Part shown: positions 8,146-17,455 of the stretch, piece by piece
Numbering within the stretch: the first letter of the stretch is position 1
Layout: each line of letters begins with the position of its first letter
Source: Flavobacteriaceae bacterium
Lineage (GTDB): Bacteria > Bacteroidota > Bacteroidia > Flavobacteriales > Flavobacteriaceae
Assembly: GCA_015490835.1 (NCBI GenBank)
Contig: WFXA01000047.1
Location: forward strand, 1-38,321
DNA length: 38,321 nucleotides
Direction of reading: 5' to 3'
Notes under the pieces: model-generated
Told to the model about the DNA's origin: nothing
Seen by the model: only the letters and a program-made list of their open reading frames with translations
Databases searched by the model: none
Position numbers and translations under genes: made by a program

Positions 8146-9306
8146 TTATACTTCATTTTTCCTCCGAGCCTTGTACCATCGCTCGGGTATTTCTTGGTTA
8201 CATGCGCTTAAATATTCATTGTAAGTGCAAGGTAATAACGTTTTACTTTTTAATTTATTATTCATTGTTGAAATAAATGGCAATTCTATCCACCAACGCC
8301 CTGTTTTATTGCTTTTTTTAAAGAGTAATACTTCATCATCTACAGGAACTTTATATGTTTTAAAGAGTTTCGGATTATTAAAATCACCATCGTTTACTCT
8401 AAAATTTACCCCTTCAATGAAATACCATATTATCTGGGCAATTAGCATTCCCGATGTGGGAGAATTTTCATAATCTTTTATTTCATATATTCCAAATGAA
8501 CTTACAGAGTTACTAATTCCTGCATATCGAGCCAAGGCACAAATTTCTCTAGAATTAAATCCATTAGGGCTTTGGTTGTATTTATAACTAATAGCTTCGT
8601 CTTTTATTGCATTTACATCTAAAGAAACTAAATGTGCATTTCTAAATATAGGTTCTACGACCGTAAGGTCTTGTACAATTTCACCTAGTCGATACGCATC
8701 AAAGAACAATTTTTCCATTAGGGCTATTTCTTGGGGCGAATTATAATAGGATTGGTATCCAAGTGTACTGTAATTAAATAGGTTATAGGGTTTTTCTACT
8801 ATAATTTTTCCTAAATAGGATTTATTAGTTATAGGTGCATCTGCATCGCCTATATCAAACTTACTGTCAATATTAACTAAGTTAACCATACTTTCTATTC
8901 CTGAATAGGATTTGTATTGGGCAATGACTAAATCTTGGCTTCCGCCAAGTATAATTGGAATTATTTTTTTTGAAAGTAATTGGTTTGTTACGGTTTGAAG
9001 TGCATAATATGAATCTTCTACTGTTGCTCCTTGCTCGATGTCTCCTAAATCTGCTAATTGACCAGCCCAATTTCCGGAATATAACGAGTAAAAGGCTTCT
9101 CTTACAGAATCAAAACAAGGTTTATTACCTATGTATTCTACATCATTGCGAGTTTCTTTTACACCGACGATAGCAAATAAAACACCTTCTAAATCGGGAA
9201 ACCCGGCATCGGTGTGTTTTTTTATTTGTTTTCCTAATACACCTTGGGGTAACACCTCATTATAGGCTACTACTTTTTTAGAAACGGGTATAAAAAATTC
9301 TGTCAT
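8146..9306 (-). CDS. Arginase/ureohydrolase-fold protein with degraded metal site
   Basis: The 386-residue protein has the ureohydrolase (arginase / agmatinase / formimidoylglutamase) layout. The three metal-binding blocks are recognisable but altered. GGDHS is GGSQD (residues 121-125; His replaced by Gln124). DAHxD is DSKFD (147-151; His replaced by Lys149). SxDxD is SLDVN (228-232; second Asp replaced by Asn232). Half of the six classical Mn ligands are therefore gone, which argues against hydrolase activity, although such proteins are often labelled formimidoylglutamase. It starts on the last base of the topA stop codon (overlapping TAATG), so it is translationally coupled to topA, and gldK follows. 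This neighbourhood recurs in Flavobacteriia, so a structural or regulatory role is plausible. Confidence 0.85.
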   Translation of the reverse strand: MTEFFIPVSKKVVAYNEVLPQGVLGKQIKKHTDAGFPDLEGVLFAIVGVKETRNDVEYIGNKPCFDSVREAFYSLYSGNWAGQLADLGDIEQGATVEDSYYALQTVTNQLLSKKIIPIILGGSQDLVIAQYKSYSGIESMVNLVNIDSKFDIGDADAPITNKSYLGKIIVEKPYNLFNYSTLGYQSYYNSPQEIALMEKLFFDAYRLGEIVQDLTVVEPIFRNAHLVSLDVNAIKDEAISYKYNQSPNGFNSREICALARYAGISNSVSSFGIYEIKDYENSPTSGMLIAQIIWYFIEGVNFRVNDGDFNNPKLFKTYKVPVDDEVLLFKKSNKTGRWWIELPFISTMNNKLKSKTLLPCTYNEYLSACNQEIPERWYKARRKNEV

Positions 9307-11798
9307 TATTTTTTCTTAGCAGTCGTTTTTTTTCTTGCTTTCTTCTTAGGAGTTTTTTTTGCCAATAATTCTTGTGCTTGCTCTAAAGTAATTTTTTCGG
9401 CTTTTGTAGTTTTTGGCAGCTCTACTTTTGTTTTCCCTTTAATTATATTAAATCTTCCCCAACGTGCCTTTTCTATTCTTATACCTTCTTCTTTCCATTC
9501 TGCAATTAACTTATCGTTTTCTTTTTGTTTTTTAGTTTCAATAAGCTCAATAATATCTGCTTCCGAAAGGTTATCGAAATCGTATTTTTTATTTACATTA
9601 ATAAACATATTGTTCCACTTAATAAAGGGACCAAAACGTCCTTTTCCTTTTTGAACGGGTAAACTTTCATAAGTATAAATAGGCGCATCTGCTTTTTTCT
9701 TTTCTTCAATAAGTGTTACCGCCGTTTCAATATCTACATCTAGGGGATCTAATCCTTTGGGAAGGGAAATAAATTTTTTTCGGTATTTAATATAAGGTCC
9801 AAATCTTCCGTTGTTTACCTCTACGGGTTCCCCTTCATATTCACCCAGTGTTTTGGGTAGTTTAAACAAATCCATAACTTCTTCAAAAGTTACTTGATGC
9901 AATTGTTGATCGGGTCGTAAACTAGCAAATTTTTTAACTTCATCGTCTGCAGCTCCTATTTGTGCCATTGGACCAAAACGTCCTAGCCTTACCAACACCG
10001 GTTTTCCTGTTTCGGGATCGGTTCCTAAAACTCGTTCTCCGCTTTCTCTGTTGGCATGTTCTTTTACTTCTTCAACTTTTGGATGAAAGGTTTTGTAAAA
10101 TTCTCGCAACATTTGAGTCCATTGTTTTTTTCCTTCTGCAATAGAATCAAAATCTTCTTCTACTTTGGCGGTAAAATTGTAATCTAATATTTCTTCAAAA
10201 TTAGTTACTAAAAAGTCGGTTACGATTAGCCCGATATCTGTAGGAACTAATTTTCCTTTGTCTGAACCTACCGCTTCGGTAAGTTGTTTTTCGGTTACCG
10301 AATTATTTTTTAAAACCAATTGTGTATAGTGTCTTTGAACACCTTCTACAGAGCCTTTTTCAACATAATTTCTGTTAATGATGGTAGAGATTGTAGGCGC
10401 GTAAGTAGAGGGACGACCAATACCCAGCTCTTCCATTTGTTTTACCAACGAGGCTTCTGTATATCGATATGGCGGACGAGTAAATCGCTGGGTTGCCGTT
10501 ATGTAATTATTGGTTAACGATTCTCCAATTGTTAAATTAGGTAACATGCCTTGTTGTTCTTCTTCTTCAAAATCGGTTCCTTCAAGATAAACCTTTAAAA
10601 ATCCGTCAAATTTTATCATTTCGCCATTTGCAACAAAGTGTTCGGTTACTTTTTCAGATGAATTTACTTGTATTTTAACATTGGTTCGTTCTAATTGTGC
10701 ATCGCTCATTTGCGAAGCAATGGTACGTTTCCAAATTAAATTATAAAGCCTTTCTTGATCACTATCGCCCGAAATAGTATGCCGAGACATATCGGTAGGT
10801 CTAATTGCTTCATGCGCTTCTTGCGCTCCTTTTGATTTACTTTTATAATTACGAGGTTGGCTGTAATTGTTTCCGTACAAGGATGTTATTTCGTCTTGTG
10901 CAGCTTGTTTAGCTTCTTGCGAAAGGTTTACACTATCTGTTCTCATGTAGGTAATGAGTCCTGCCTCATACAATCGTTGCGCAATGGTCATGGTTTTACC
11001 TACCGAAAAATACAACTTTCTTGATGCTTCTTGTTGAAGGGTTGAAGTTGTAAACGGTGGCGCAGGCGATTTTTTTGCCGGTTTTTTTACAAGATCTTGT
11101 ACTTGGTAACTCGCATTTATATTTTTTTGAAGAAACTGATTTGCTTCTGTTGCTGAAGAAAAATTCTTTGGTAGTTTTGCTTTAAATTTACTTCCTGTAT
11201 TGGTGATAAATTCAGCATCTACTCGAAAAGAAGCTTTGGGAGAAAACCCTTCAATTTCACGTTCGCGTTCAACGATTAGTCGCACGGCTACCGATTGCAC
11301 CCTCCCTGCAGACAAGCCTCCTTTTACTTTTTTCCATAACACAGGTGATAATTCATAACCCACTAATCTATCTAAAACCCTACGTGCTTGTTGTGCATTA
11401 ACTAGGTTGTAATTAATTTTTCTAGGGTTGTCAATCGCTTTTACAATAGCCGATTTGGTTATTTCGTGAAAAACGATTCGTTTGGTTGTCTCTTCTTTTA
11501 GTTTAAGCACTTCAGACAAATGCCAAGCAATAGCTTCTCCTTCTCGGTCTTCATCACTTGCCAACCATACTGTTTCTACATTTTTTGATAAGGTCTTTAA
11601 CTCTTTTACCAATTTCTTTTTGTCTGTAGGAACAATATATTTAGGTGAAAAGTCACCCTCTACATCTACTGCCAGCTCATTTGAAGGAAGATCGGCAATG
11701 TGCCCAAAACTAGAGGCTACTTTATAATCTTTACCGAGAAATTTTTCAATTGTTTTTGCTTTTGCAGGCGACTCTACTATCACTAAATTCTTTGCCAT
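9306..11798 (-). CDS. topA: DNA topoisomerase I (type IA)
   Basis: TopA relaxes negative supercoils by transient single-strand cleavage. The 830-residue protein has an N-terminal Toprim domain (Glu9 in VESPAKA; the DxDxE acidic motif in SDEDREGE, residues 81-88). The catalytic Tyr is 284 within LITYMRTDS. A conserved VLDRLVGYELSPVLW block leads into the central domain. Instead of Cys4 zinc fingers, the C-terminus carries repeats built on GRFGP (RLGRFGPMAQ, NNGRFGPYIK, GKGRFGPFIK and a diverged WGRFNIIK), then a Lys-rich tail. That is the usual Bacteroidota form. The ureohydrolase-like gene overlaps its stop codon. Confidence 0.97.
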   Translation of the reverse strand: MAKNLVIVESPAKAKTIEKFLGKDYKVASSFGHIADLPSNELAVDVEGDFSPKYIVPTDKKKLVKELKTLSKNVETVWLASDEDREGEAIAWHLSEVLKLKEETTKRIVFHEITKSAIVKAIDNPRKINYNLVNAQQARRVLDRLVGYELSPVLWKKVKGGLSAGRVQSVAVRLIVEREREIEGFSPKASFRVDAEFITNTGSKFKAKLPKNFSSATEANQFLQKNINASYQVQDLVKKPAKKSPAPPFTTSTLQQEASRKLYFSVGKTMTIAQRLYEAGLITYMRTDSVNLSQEAKQAAQDEITSLYGNNYSQPRNYKSKSKGAQEAHEAIRPTDMSRHTISGDSDQERLYNLIWKRTIASQMSDAQLERTNVKIQVNSSEKVTEHFVANGEMIKFDGFLKVYLEGTDFEEEEQQGMLPNLTIGESLTNNYITATQRFTRPPYRYTEASLVKQMEELGIGRPSTYAPTISTIINRNYVEKGSVEGVQRHYTQLVLKNNSVTEKQLTEAVGSDKGKLVPTDIGLIVTDFLVTNFEEILDYNFTAKVEEDFDSIAEGKKQWTQMLREFYKTFHPKVEEVKEHANRESGERVLGTDPETGKPVLVRLGRFGPMAQIGAADDEVKKFASLRPDQQLHQVTFEEVMDLFKLPKTLGEYEGEPVEVNNGRFGPYIKYRKKFISLPKGLDPLDVDIETAVTLIEEKKKADAPIYTYESLPVQKGKGRFGPFIKWNNMFINVNKKYDFDNLSEADIIELIETKKQKENDKLIAEWKEEGIRIEKARWGRFNIIKGKTKVELPKTTKAEKITLEQAQELLAKKTPKKKARKKTTAKKK

Positions 11799-11818
11799 AA
11801 AACTTTTTGTTAAGGCTA

Positions 11819-11846
11819 CAAAAGTATAGGTTTTTTTTAATTACAA
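11819..11846 (-). promoter_or_regulatory. Candidate topA promoter
   Basis: Minus-strand TTG (11846-11844), 17 bases, then TACTTTTG, a full match to TAnnTTTG. The predicted start lies about 14 bases upstream of the topA ATG at 11798. Confidence 0.6.
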
Positions 11847-11933
11847 AACTTAAATTTTGAATTTCGGGTATATTCTTAAAGTTAAAGTCTTGTTTTTCAT
11901 TGTAAAAAAATCGATAAAAAAAGTAGTTTCAAT

Positions 11934-12704
11934 TTAAAAAATTATATCCGAAATAGTTGTTGTTTCTTCCTCTTCAAACCCAATGGTATCTTTATAAAAA
12001 TAATATAGCGGTATGTAGGTAAAATAAAGCGTAGCAGCCATTCCTACAAAACATATAACGACACCTATTTGAGCTATAAGGCTTGCTATTATCATTAATC
12101 CGAAAAGAATGAGCCAAAATTTATTTCCTAATTTAAAGCTAGCCGAAATTATTTCTTTTACTGAAAGTTTAGGATTAAATGCAAATATGGGTACGATTAG
12201 TTGCAACGGCACCATAACATAAAAAATAGGGAAATAACACATCAATAAAGCAAGTAGTGCAATACCTAAAGAAGCTAAAGAAAGTACAAGTATTTTTTTC
12301 CAATACTTAAAATACATAAAATATCCTCCTACCGTTTTGGGTTTTCCCGTATCTTCTTTTTTACATACCTGAAAAAAATGAGAAATAATAGCCACATTAA
12401 TTACCTGCATTATAAAAGCCAAAATAAAAACTAACAGCACGTACACAACAATTTGAATCGGAGTAAAATCTAATTCGGGTTGATAGTGCCGTCCATTCAT
12501 AGAAGCTTTAAACATATCAATATACATAGTAAAGAAAGGAGCATACACTAACAGTAAAAAAGGAATTGAAACCAATAAGGATAGTAACCCATGGTACAAC
12601 CCTTGCAACCATATTTTTTTAAATAGTTCAAAACTTCTATATAAATTATCTCCAAAATCTATTTTAGGCGCTTGTTCTATTTTCTGAAAAATATTGGATT
12701 GCAT
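11934..12704 (-). CDS. Multi-pass inner-membrane protein, function unknown
   Basis: A 256-residue protein with about six hydrophobic segments (near residues 35-60, 85-112, 138-160, 165-178, 195-218, 220-235) and short soluble termini. The amphipathic start (IFQKIEQAPKIDFGDNLYRSFELFKKIW) and the repeated helix-pair layout resemble uncharacterised YciC/DUF975-like integral membrane proteins. I see no catalytic or transport motif. It is divergent from miaB and convergent with nothing; topA lies downstream on the same strand after a gap holding the topA promoter. Confidence 0.8.
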   Translation of the reverse strand: MQSNIFQKIEQAPKIDFGDNLYRSFELFKKIWLQGLYHGLLSLLVSIPFLLLVYAPFFTMYIDMFKASMNGRHYQPELDFTPIQIVVYVLLVFILAFIMQVINVAIISHFFQVCKKEDTGKPKTVGGYFMYFKYWKKILVLSLASLGIALLALLMCYFPIFYVMVPLQLIVPIFAFNPKLSVKEIISASFKLGNKFWLILFGLMIIASLIAQIGVVICFVGMAATLYFTYIPLYYFYKDTIGFEEEETTTISDIIF

Positions 12705-12730
12705 ACGTATTGGTTTTAATGTTAGTTGTG

Positions 12731-12757
12731 CAAATCTATAAAAAATAACTATGCCAA
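12731..12757 (-). promoter_or_regulatory. Candidate promoter of the membrane-protein gene
   Basis: Minus-strand TTG (12757-12755), 16 bases, then TAGATTTG (matches TAnnTTTG). It is divergent from, and touches, the miaB promoter candidate. Confidence 0.45.
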
Positions 12758-12791
12758 TTTGTCACAATCGATTAATAAATTTGTAAATTTG
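12758..12791 (+). promoter_or_regulatory. Candidate miaB promoter
   Basis: TTTG (12758-12761) is followed by two abutting copies of TAAATTTG (12776-12783 and 12784-12791), both matching TAnnTTTG. The second has a 22-base spacer, within the range reported for this phylum. The miaB ATG follows at 12818. Confidence 0.42.
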
Positions 12792-12817
12792 CAATCTAAT
12801 TGTAGCTCATATAATTT

Positions 12818-14260
12818 ATGAATACCGAAAAACTCATAGACGAAACCAAACAAGGCGAAACCCTTCAACTAAAAAATAATAAAAAGAACACTCGTAAACT
12901 TTTTATTGAAAGTTATGGATGCCAAATGAATTTTAGCGACAGCGAAATAGTTGCTTCCATACTAACAAATCAAGGGTTTAACACCACTTCTCAACTAGAA
13001 GAAGCCGATTTGGTATTAATTAATACGTGTTCGATTAGAGATAAAGCCGAACAAACCGTTAGAAAACGTCTCGAAAAATTTAATGCCGTAAAAAAAATAA
13101 ATCCAGGTATGAAAGTTGGTGTTTTGGGTTGCATGGCAGAACGATTAAAACACAAATTTCTGGAAGAAGAAAAAATAGTAGATTTAGTAGTAGGACCCGA
13201 TGCATACAAAGACTTACCCAATTTACTTGAAGAAGTAGATGCCGGAAGAGAAGCCGTAAATGTAATCCTCTCTAAAGAAGAAACCTACGCAGATGTATCT
13301 CCGGTAAGACTCGGCGGCAATGGTGTAACGGCATTTGTTAGCATTACCAGAGGATGCGACAACATGTGTACGTTTTGCGTAGTACCTTTTACGCGTGGTC
13401 GTGAACGAAGCAGAGACCCGCAGAGTATCGTTAACGAAATAAACAATTTGTGGAATCAAGGCTACAAAGAAGTAACCTTATTAGGACAAAACGTAGATAG
13501 TTATTTATGGTACGGGGGCGGATTAAAAAAGGATTTTAAAAATGCCAGCGAAATTCAAAAAGCAACCGCAACAAATTTTGCAAAATTGTTAGATTTAGTA
13601 GCTACAGCCCAACCTAATATGCGATTCCGGTTTTCTACCAGCAACCCGCAAGATATGACCGAAAATGTTTTACACACTATGGCAAAACACAAAAACATTT
13701 GCAACTATATACATCTTCCCGTACAAAGCGGAAGTACTCGAATCTTAGAAGCAATGAATCGTCAGCACACACGAGAAGAATACATCCAACTCATTAATAA
13801 GATTAGAACCATACTCACCGATTGTGCCATTTCACAAGACATCATTGCCGGTTTTCCAACCGAAACCGAAGAAGACCACCAAGAAACTTTAAGCCTAATG
13901 GAATATGTAAAATATGATTTTGGATTTATGTTTATGTATAGCGAACGACCCGGTACAATGGCAGCGAGAAAATTAACAGACGATATTCCCCTTGAAACAA
14001 AAAAAAGACGTCTAAACGAAATTATTACACTACAACAAAAACACAGTGCGTACCGAACCCGACAATTTATAGGTAAAACCGTTGAGGTTTTAATCGAAAA
14101 AGAATCGAAACGAAGCAATGAACACTGGAGCGGGCGAACTCCACAAAACACCGTCGTAGTTTTTCCGAAAGAAAATTACAAACCCGGAGATTTTGTAATG
14201 GTAAAAATAGATGAAGCTACAAGTGCCACCCTTATAGGAAAAGCTGTTGGTCAAAAGTAA
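12818..14260 (+). CDS. miaB: tRNA-2-methylthio-N6-dimethylallyladenosine synthase MiaB
   Basis: MiaB is a radical-SAM methylthiotransferase that converts i6A37 to ms2i6A37 in tRNAs reading UNN codons. The 480-residue protein has the N-terminal UPF0004 domain with three cluster-binding Cys (35 in YGCQMN, 71 in NTCSIRD, 105 in LGCMAER). The radical-SAM triad CxxxCxxC is at 180, 184 and 187 ([19 protein letters not shown]). A C-terminal TRAM domain (from about residue 410) ends in TLIGKAV. The [11 protein letters not shown] sequence fits MiaB rather than RimO or MtaB. It opens a plus-strand run with the sigma-54 activator, lptE, TPR and secG. Confidence 0.96.
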   Translation: MNTEKLIDETKQGETLQLKNNKKNTRKLFIESYGCQMNFSDSEIVASILTNQGFNTTSQLEEADLVLINTCSIRDKAEQTVRKRLEKFNAVKKINPGMKVGVLGCMAERLKHKFLEEEKIVDLVVGPDAYKDLPNLLEEVDAGREAVNVILSKEETYADVSPVRLGGNGVTAFVSITRGCDNMCTFCVVPFTRGRERSRDPQSIVNEINNLWNQGYKEVTLLGQNVDSYLWYGGGLKKDFKNASEIQKATATNFAKLLDLVATAQPNMRFRFSTSNPQDMTENVLHTMAKHKNICNYIHLPVQSGSTRILEAMNRQHTREEYIQLINKIRTILTDCAISQDIIAGFPTETEEDHQETLSLMEYVKYDFGFMFMYSERPGTMAARKLTDDIPLETKKRRLNEIITLQQKHSAYRTRQFIGKTVEVLIEKESKRSNEHWSGRTPQNTVVVFPKENYKPGDFVMVKIDEATSATLIGKAVGQK

Positions 14261-14297
14261 TTTAAATTAAAACATCATCGCAATTGCGAAACAAAAT

Positions 14298-15584
14298 ATG
14301 GAAAGCATACAAGCAATAAAACAACGATTCGGGATTATTGGCAACGACCCAAAACTAAATCGTTCTATACAAAAAGCCATTCAGGTTGCACCCACCGACA
14401 TTTCGGTATTGGTAACAGGAGAAAGTGGTGTAGGAAAAGAGAGTATTCCTAAAATAATTCATGCGCTTTCGCACCGAAAACACAACAAATATATCGCCGT
14501 AAACTGCGGTGCAATTCCGGAAGGAACCATAGACAGCGAACTCTTTGGTCATGAAAAAGGAGCCTTTACAGGTGCTACAGCTACCCGAAGCGGTTACTTC
14601 GAAGTTGCAGATGGAGGTACCATTTTTCTAGATGAAGTAGGCGAACTTCCCCTACCCACACAAGTGCGTTTGCTACGTGTCTTGGAAAGTGGCGAGTTTT
14701 TTAAGGTAGGATCGTCTAAACCCCAAAAAACCGATGTTAGAATAGTCGCTGCAACCAACGTAAATATGGCAAAAGCCATTGAAGAAGGAAAATTTAGAGA
14801 GGATTTATACTACCGACTAAGCACAGTAGAAATTATGCTCCCTCCTTTACGCGAACGCAAAGAAGACATTCATTTACTATTCAGAAAATTTGCTTCCGAT
14901 TTTGCACAAAAATACAAAATGCCAACCATTAGGCTGGATGAAGGAGCAAAACAATTACTGCAAAACTATCGTTGGGGAGGTAACATTAGGCAATTACGAA
15001 ACGTAGCAGAGCAAATTTCGGTACTCGAACAAAACAGAGAAATTAGCTATAACACATTAAAGGAATATTTACAAGACGTGGGAAGCAATCTTCCGGCAAT
15101 TATTCCGTCTCAAAAAAATAAAAGTGATTTTGCCAACGAGAGAGAACTGCTTTACAAGGTGCTTTTTGATATGCAACGTGACCTAAACGATTTAAAAAAG
15201 CTTACCTTTGAGTTAATGAATAATCCCAATACAAATAAGGTTCAAGAACAACACGCCGGACTTATTAATAAAATTTATTCAAACCCCGAAACACAACCCG
15301 TTAACAATCCCGCAACACTTGTAGAAGAACCCAACAAAACCATAGAGAAACCAACTGTTGAAGTTATTAATATTCCTGCTAACGAACCCATTTCTAAAAA
15401 TGAAGATAAATATAGTTTTGTAGAAGATATAGAAGAAGAGGAAAATCTTTCAATTCAAGAAAAAGAAATTGAACTTATTAGAAAATCTCTGGAAAAACAT
15501 AAGGGAAAAAGAAAATATGCTGCTAAAGAACTGGGCATTTCAGAACGAACTTTATACCGAAAAATTAAACAATTTAATTTATAA
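14298..15584 (+). CDS. Sigma-54 activator (AAA+ plus Fis-type HTH, no receiver domain)
   Basis: The 428-residue bacterial enhancer-binding protein starts almost directly with the AAA+ domain. It has Walker A GESGVGKE (41-48), the sigma-54-contacting loop GAFTGA (88-93), Walker B GGTIFLDEVGEL (about 105-116), sensor/arginine-finger segment FREDLYYRLS and the WGGNIRQLRN motif. A variable linker follows (about 270-390), then a C-terminal Fis-type helix-turn-helix (KYAAKELGISERTLYRKIK). There is no N-terminal response-regulator, GAF or PAS domain, so control is probably by expression level or a protein partner, as in PspF. It sits 37 bp after miaB and 13 bp before lptE, and it is the natural candidate to act on the sigma-54-type promoter of groESL about 2.4 kb downstream. 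Confidence 0.93.
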   Translation: MESIQAIKQRFGIIGNDPKLNRSIQKAIQVAPTDISVLVTGESGVGKESIPKIIHALSHRKHNKYIAVNCGAIPEGTIDSELFGHEKGAFTGATATRSGYFEVADGGTIFLDEVGELPLPTQVRLLRVLESGEFFKVGSSKPQKTDVRIVAATNVNMAKAIEEGKFREDLYYRLSTVEIMLPPLRERKEDIHLLFRKFASDFAQKYKMPTIRLDEGAKQLLQNYRWGGNIRQLRNVAEQISVLEQNREISYNTLKEYLQDVGSNLPAIIPSQKNKSDFANERELLYKVLFDMQRDLNDLKKLTFELMNNPNTNKVQEQHAGLINKIYSNPETQPVNNPATLVEEPNKTIEKPTVEVINIPANEPISKNEDKYSFVEDIEEEENLSIQEKEIELIRKSLEKHKGKRKYAAKELGISERTLYRKIKQFNL

Positions 15585-15597
15585 CCAATACAATACC

Positions 15598-16128
15598 GTG
15601 AAAATAGTACGCAAAACTATAAAAATAACCGTAGCACTGATACTTATTATTACACCTTTAGTGATACAAAGTTGTGGTGCTTATTCGTTTACGGGTGCAG
15701 ATATTGATTATTCAAAGATAAAAACTTTTCAGGTAAATTATTTTCAGAATAACGCCAGTATTATTGAACCCGGCATCGACCGAAAATTCACTATTGCACT
15801 ACAAGATTTAATTCTTAATCAAACCAGTTTAGATTTGGTTACTGCCGGTGGCGATTTAATTTACGAAGGTGAAATTGTAGAATATTACATCGCTCCCATT
15901 ACTGCAACAGCCCAAAATACAGCAGCTCAAAACCGACTTACTATAAGCGTAAACGTTCGGTTTATTAATACAAAAGACGACACAAAAGATTTTGAGAAAC
16001 GCTTTTCGTTTTATTACGACTATCCCGGAAGCTCACAACTTATCGGAAGTTTGTTAGATGAAGCTGTAAACACTATCTTTGAACGTCTAACACAAGATAT
16101 TTTTAATGCATCATTAGCAAATTGGTAA
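15598..16128 (+). CDS. lptE: LPS-assembly lipoprotein LptE-like
   Basis: Starting from GTG at 15598, the 176-residue protein has a lipoprotein signal (hydrophobic VALILIITPLV, lipobox VIQSC, lipidated Cys 26). The mature sequence GAYSFTGADIDYSKIKTFQV matches LptE-family outer-membrane lipoproteins, which plug LptD and deliver LPS to the surface. The frame stays open upstream to an ATG at 15469, but that start would overlap the sigma-54 activator by more than 100 bp and bury the signal peptide, so I reject it. The spacing of 13 bp after the activator and 1 bp before the TPR gene indicates an operon. Confidence 0.88.
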   Translation: MKIVRKTIKITVALILIITPLVIQSCGAYSFTGADIDYSKIKTFQVNYFQNNASIIEPGIDRKFTIALQDLILNQTSLDLVTAGGDLIYEGEIVEYYIAPITATAQNTAAQNRLTISVNVRFINTKDDTKDFEKRFSFYYDYPGSSQLIGSLLDEAVNTIFERLTQDIFNASLANW

Positions 16129-16129
16129 T

Positions 16130-17005
16130 ATGACAACCTCCGCTTACACCTATTTACTTACCCAGCCGCAATCTTGTAAAAAAGAAGATTTTAATGCACT
16201 TGATAGTGTTGTCGAAAAATTCCCGTATTTTCAATCGGCTCGAGCATTACAACTAAAATATTTAAAAAATTCGCAAAGTTATCTTTACAACGATGCTCTA
16301 AAATTAACTGCCGCCTACACAACCGACAGGAATATTTTATTTGAATACATTACCTCTAACGATTTTTTTCAGAATCAAATTTCTGAACAAATTCTTCAAC
16401 ACCACAAAGATGTTCTTCAAATAGAAGTTGAATCTGAAAATATTTCGGAACAAGTAAGCCTTGAAATCGACAACCAACTTAAAAACGAGCTCAAAAAAGC
16501 CGAAGCTATATTAAATCCGGAGCTTTTTGAACCCAAAAGAAAAACTTTAAACCCAGTAGTTGAAAAAAACAACGAATCTGAAACATCGATAGACATAAAC
16601 AAGCCGCTGGAGTTTTCAAAAGAAGATACCCATTCATTTAGCGAATGGTTAAAACTCACTTCTGCAAAACCAATACAACGCACAAAAGAAGATTTACCCG
16701 CAAAAGAGATAAAACCCGAAAGCAAATTTGACTTAATTGAGCAATTTATTCAGCAAAAAGGGAAGCTAATACTACCCGAAAAAACTACAAAACAAACTCA
16801 AAACATAAACCTGGCAGCTCCTTATACACAAGCTCCAACCTCTTTAATGACCGAAACTTTGGCAAAGGTTTACCTGCAACAAAAAAATTATTTAAAAGCC
16901 ATACAGGCATATAAAATTTTAATTTTGAAAAATCCCGAAAAAAGTGGTTACTTTGCAGACCAAATTCGAGCAATAAAAAAACTGATAAACACAAAACACT
17001 CATGA
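16130..17005 (+). CDS. TPR-containing protein, function unknown
   Basis: A 291-residue soluble protein without signal peptide. The N-terminal third is helical (YFQSARALQLKYLKNSQSYLYNDALKLTAAYTTDR). The middle is a charged, low-complexity linker rich in E, K and P (about residues 115-225). The C-terminus has one clear tetratricopeptide unit, TLAKVYLQQKNYLKAIQAYKILILKNPEKS. The gene lies between lptE and secG, with 1 bp separating it from lptE and an ATGA overlap with secG, so the three are translated from one message. The context suggests an envelope-related scaffold, which is inference. Confidence 0.82.
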   Translation: MTTSAYTYLLTQPQSCKKEDFNALDSVVEKFPYFQSARALQLKYLKNSQSYLYNDALKLTAAYTTDRNILFEYITSNDFFQNQISEQILQHHKDVLQIEVESENISEQVSLEIDNQLKNELKKAEAILNPELFEPKRKTLNPVVEKNNESETSIDINKPLEFSKEDTHSFSEWLKLTSAKPIQRTKEDLPAKEIKPESKFDLIEQFIQQKGKLILPEKTTKQTQNINLAAPYTQAPTSLMTETLAKVYLQQKNYLKAIQAYKILILKNPEKSGYFADQIRAIKKLINTKHS

Positions 17006-17352
17006 CAACATATACCATTTTTATAGGACTCATTATTTTTGTAGCTTTTTTACTAGTAGTCGTTATTATGGTACAAAACCCAAAAGGTGGCGGTTTATCT
17101 TCTTCGTTTGGAGGAGGCGGAACCCAACAACTGGGAGGTGTACAAAAAACTACCGATTTTCTTGATAAAAGTACTTGGACATTGGCTACTGTACTATTAG
17201 CTCTTATTTTGCTATCTAATATTCCTATTATGGGAAGCGGCGGCGTTCAAGAATCTAAAGTTATAAATGGTGATAATGTAGAAAATGTTTTAAATAACAA
17301 TAACACACCACCTGCTACAGATAACACACAAGACAAAAAGGAAACAAATTAA
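17002..17352 (+). CDS. secG: Preprotein translocase subunit SecG
   Basis: SecG is the small accessory subunit of SecYEG. The 116-residue protein has the classic pattern: membrane helix 1 (IFIGLIIFVAFLLVVVIMVQ), the conserved NPKGGGLSSSFGGGG cytoplasmic loop with a TTDFLDKSTW turn, then helix 2 (LATVLLALILLSNI). A polar Asn-rich tail of about 35 residues follows, as is common in Bacteroidota. Its ATG overlaps the stop of the TPR gene (ATGA). It ends the operon before a strong terminator. Confidence 0.95.
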   Translation: MTTYTIFIGLIIFVAFLLVVVIMVQNPKGGGLSSSFGGGGTQQLGGVQKTTDFLDKSTWTLATVLLALILLSNIPIMGSGGVQESKVINGDNVENVLNNNNTPPATDNTQDKKETN

Positions 17353-17380
17353 CGATAGCTTACCCTAACGTAACATCTTA

Positions 17381-17413
17381 AACCGGCTTAAATTTATAAG
17401 CCGGTTTTTTTAT
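17381..17413 (+). terminator. Terminator after secG
   Basis: Perfect 10-bp stem AACCGGCTTA / TAAGCCGGTT (17381-17390 with 17397-17406), six-base loop, followed by a T-tract. Confidence 0.9.
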
Positions 17414-17455
17414 TTTATGCTTTTTTAGGTTAAAAAGCAAAATAGTATCTTTATC

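Noticed and set aside
15469-15597. Upstream ATG extension of lptE
   Set aside because: It overlaps the sigma-54 activator in another frame and would bury the lipoprotein signal; the GTG at 15598 fits both spacing and signal.
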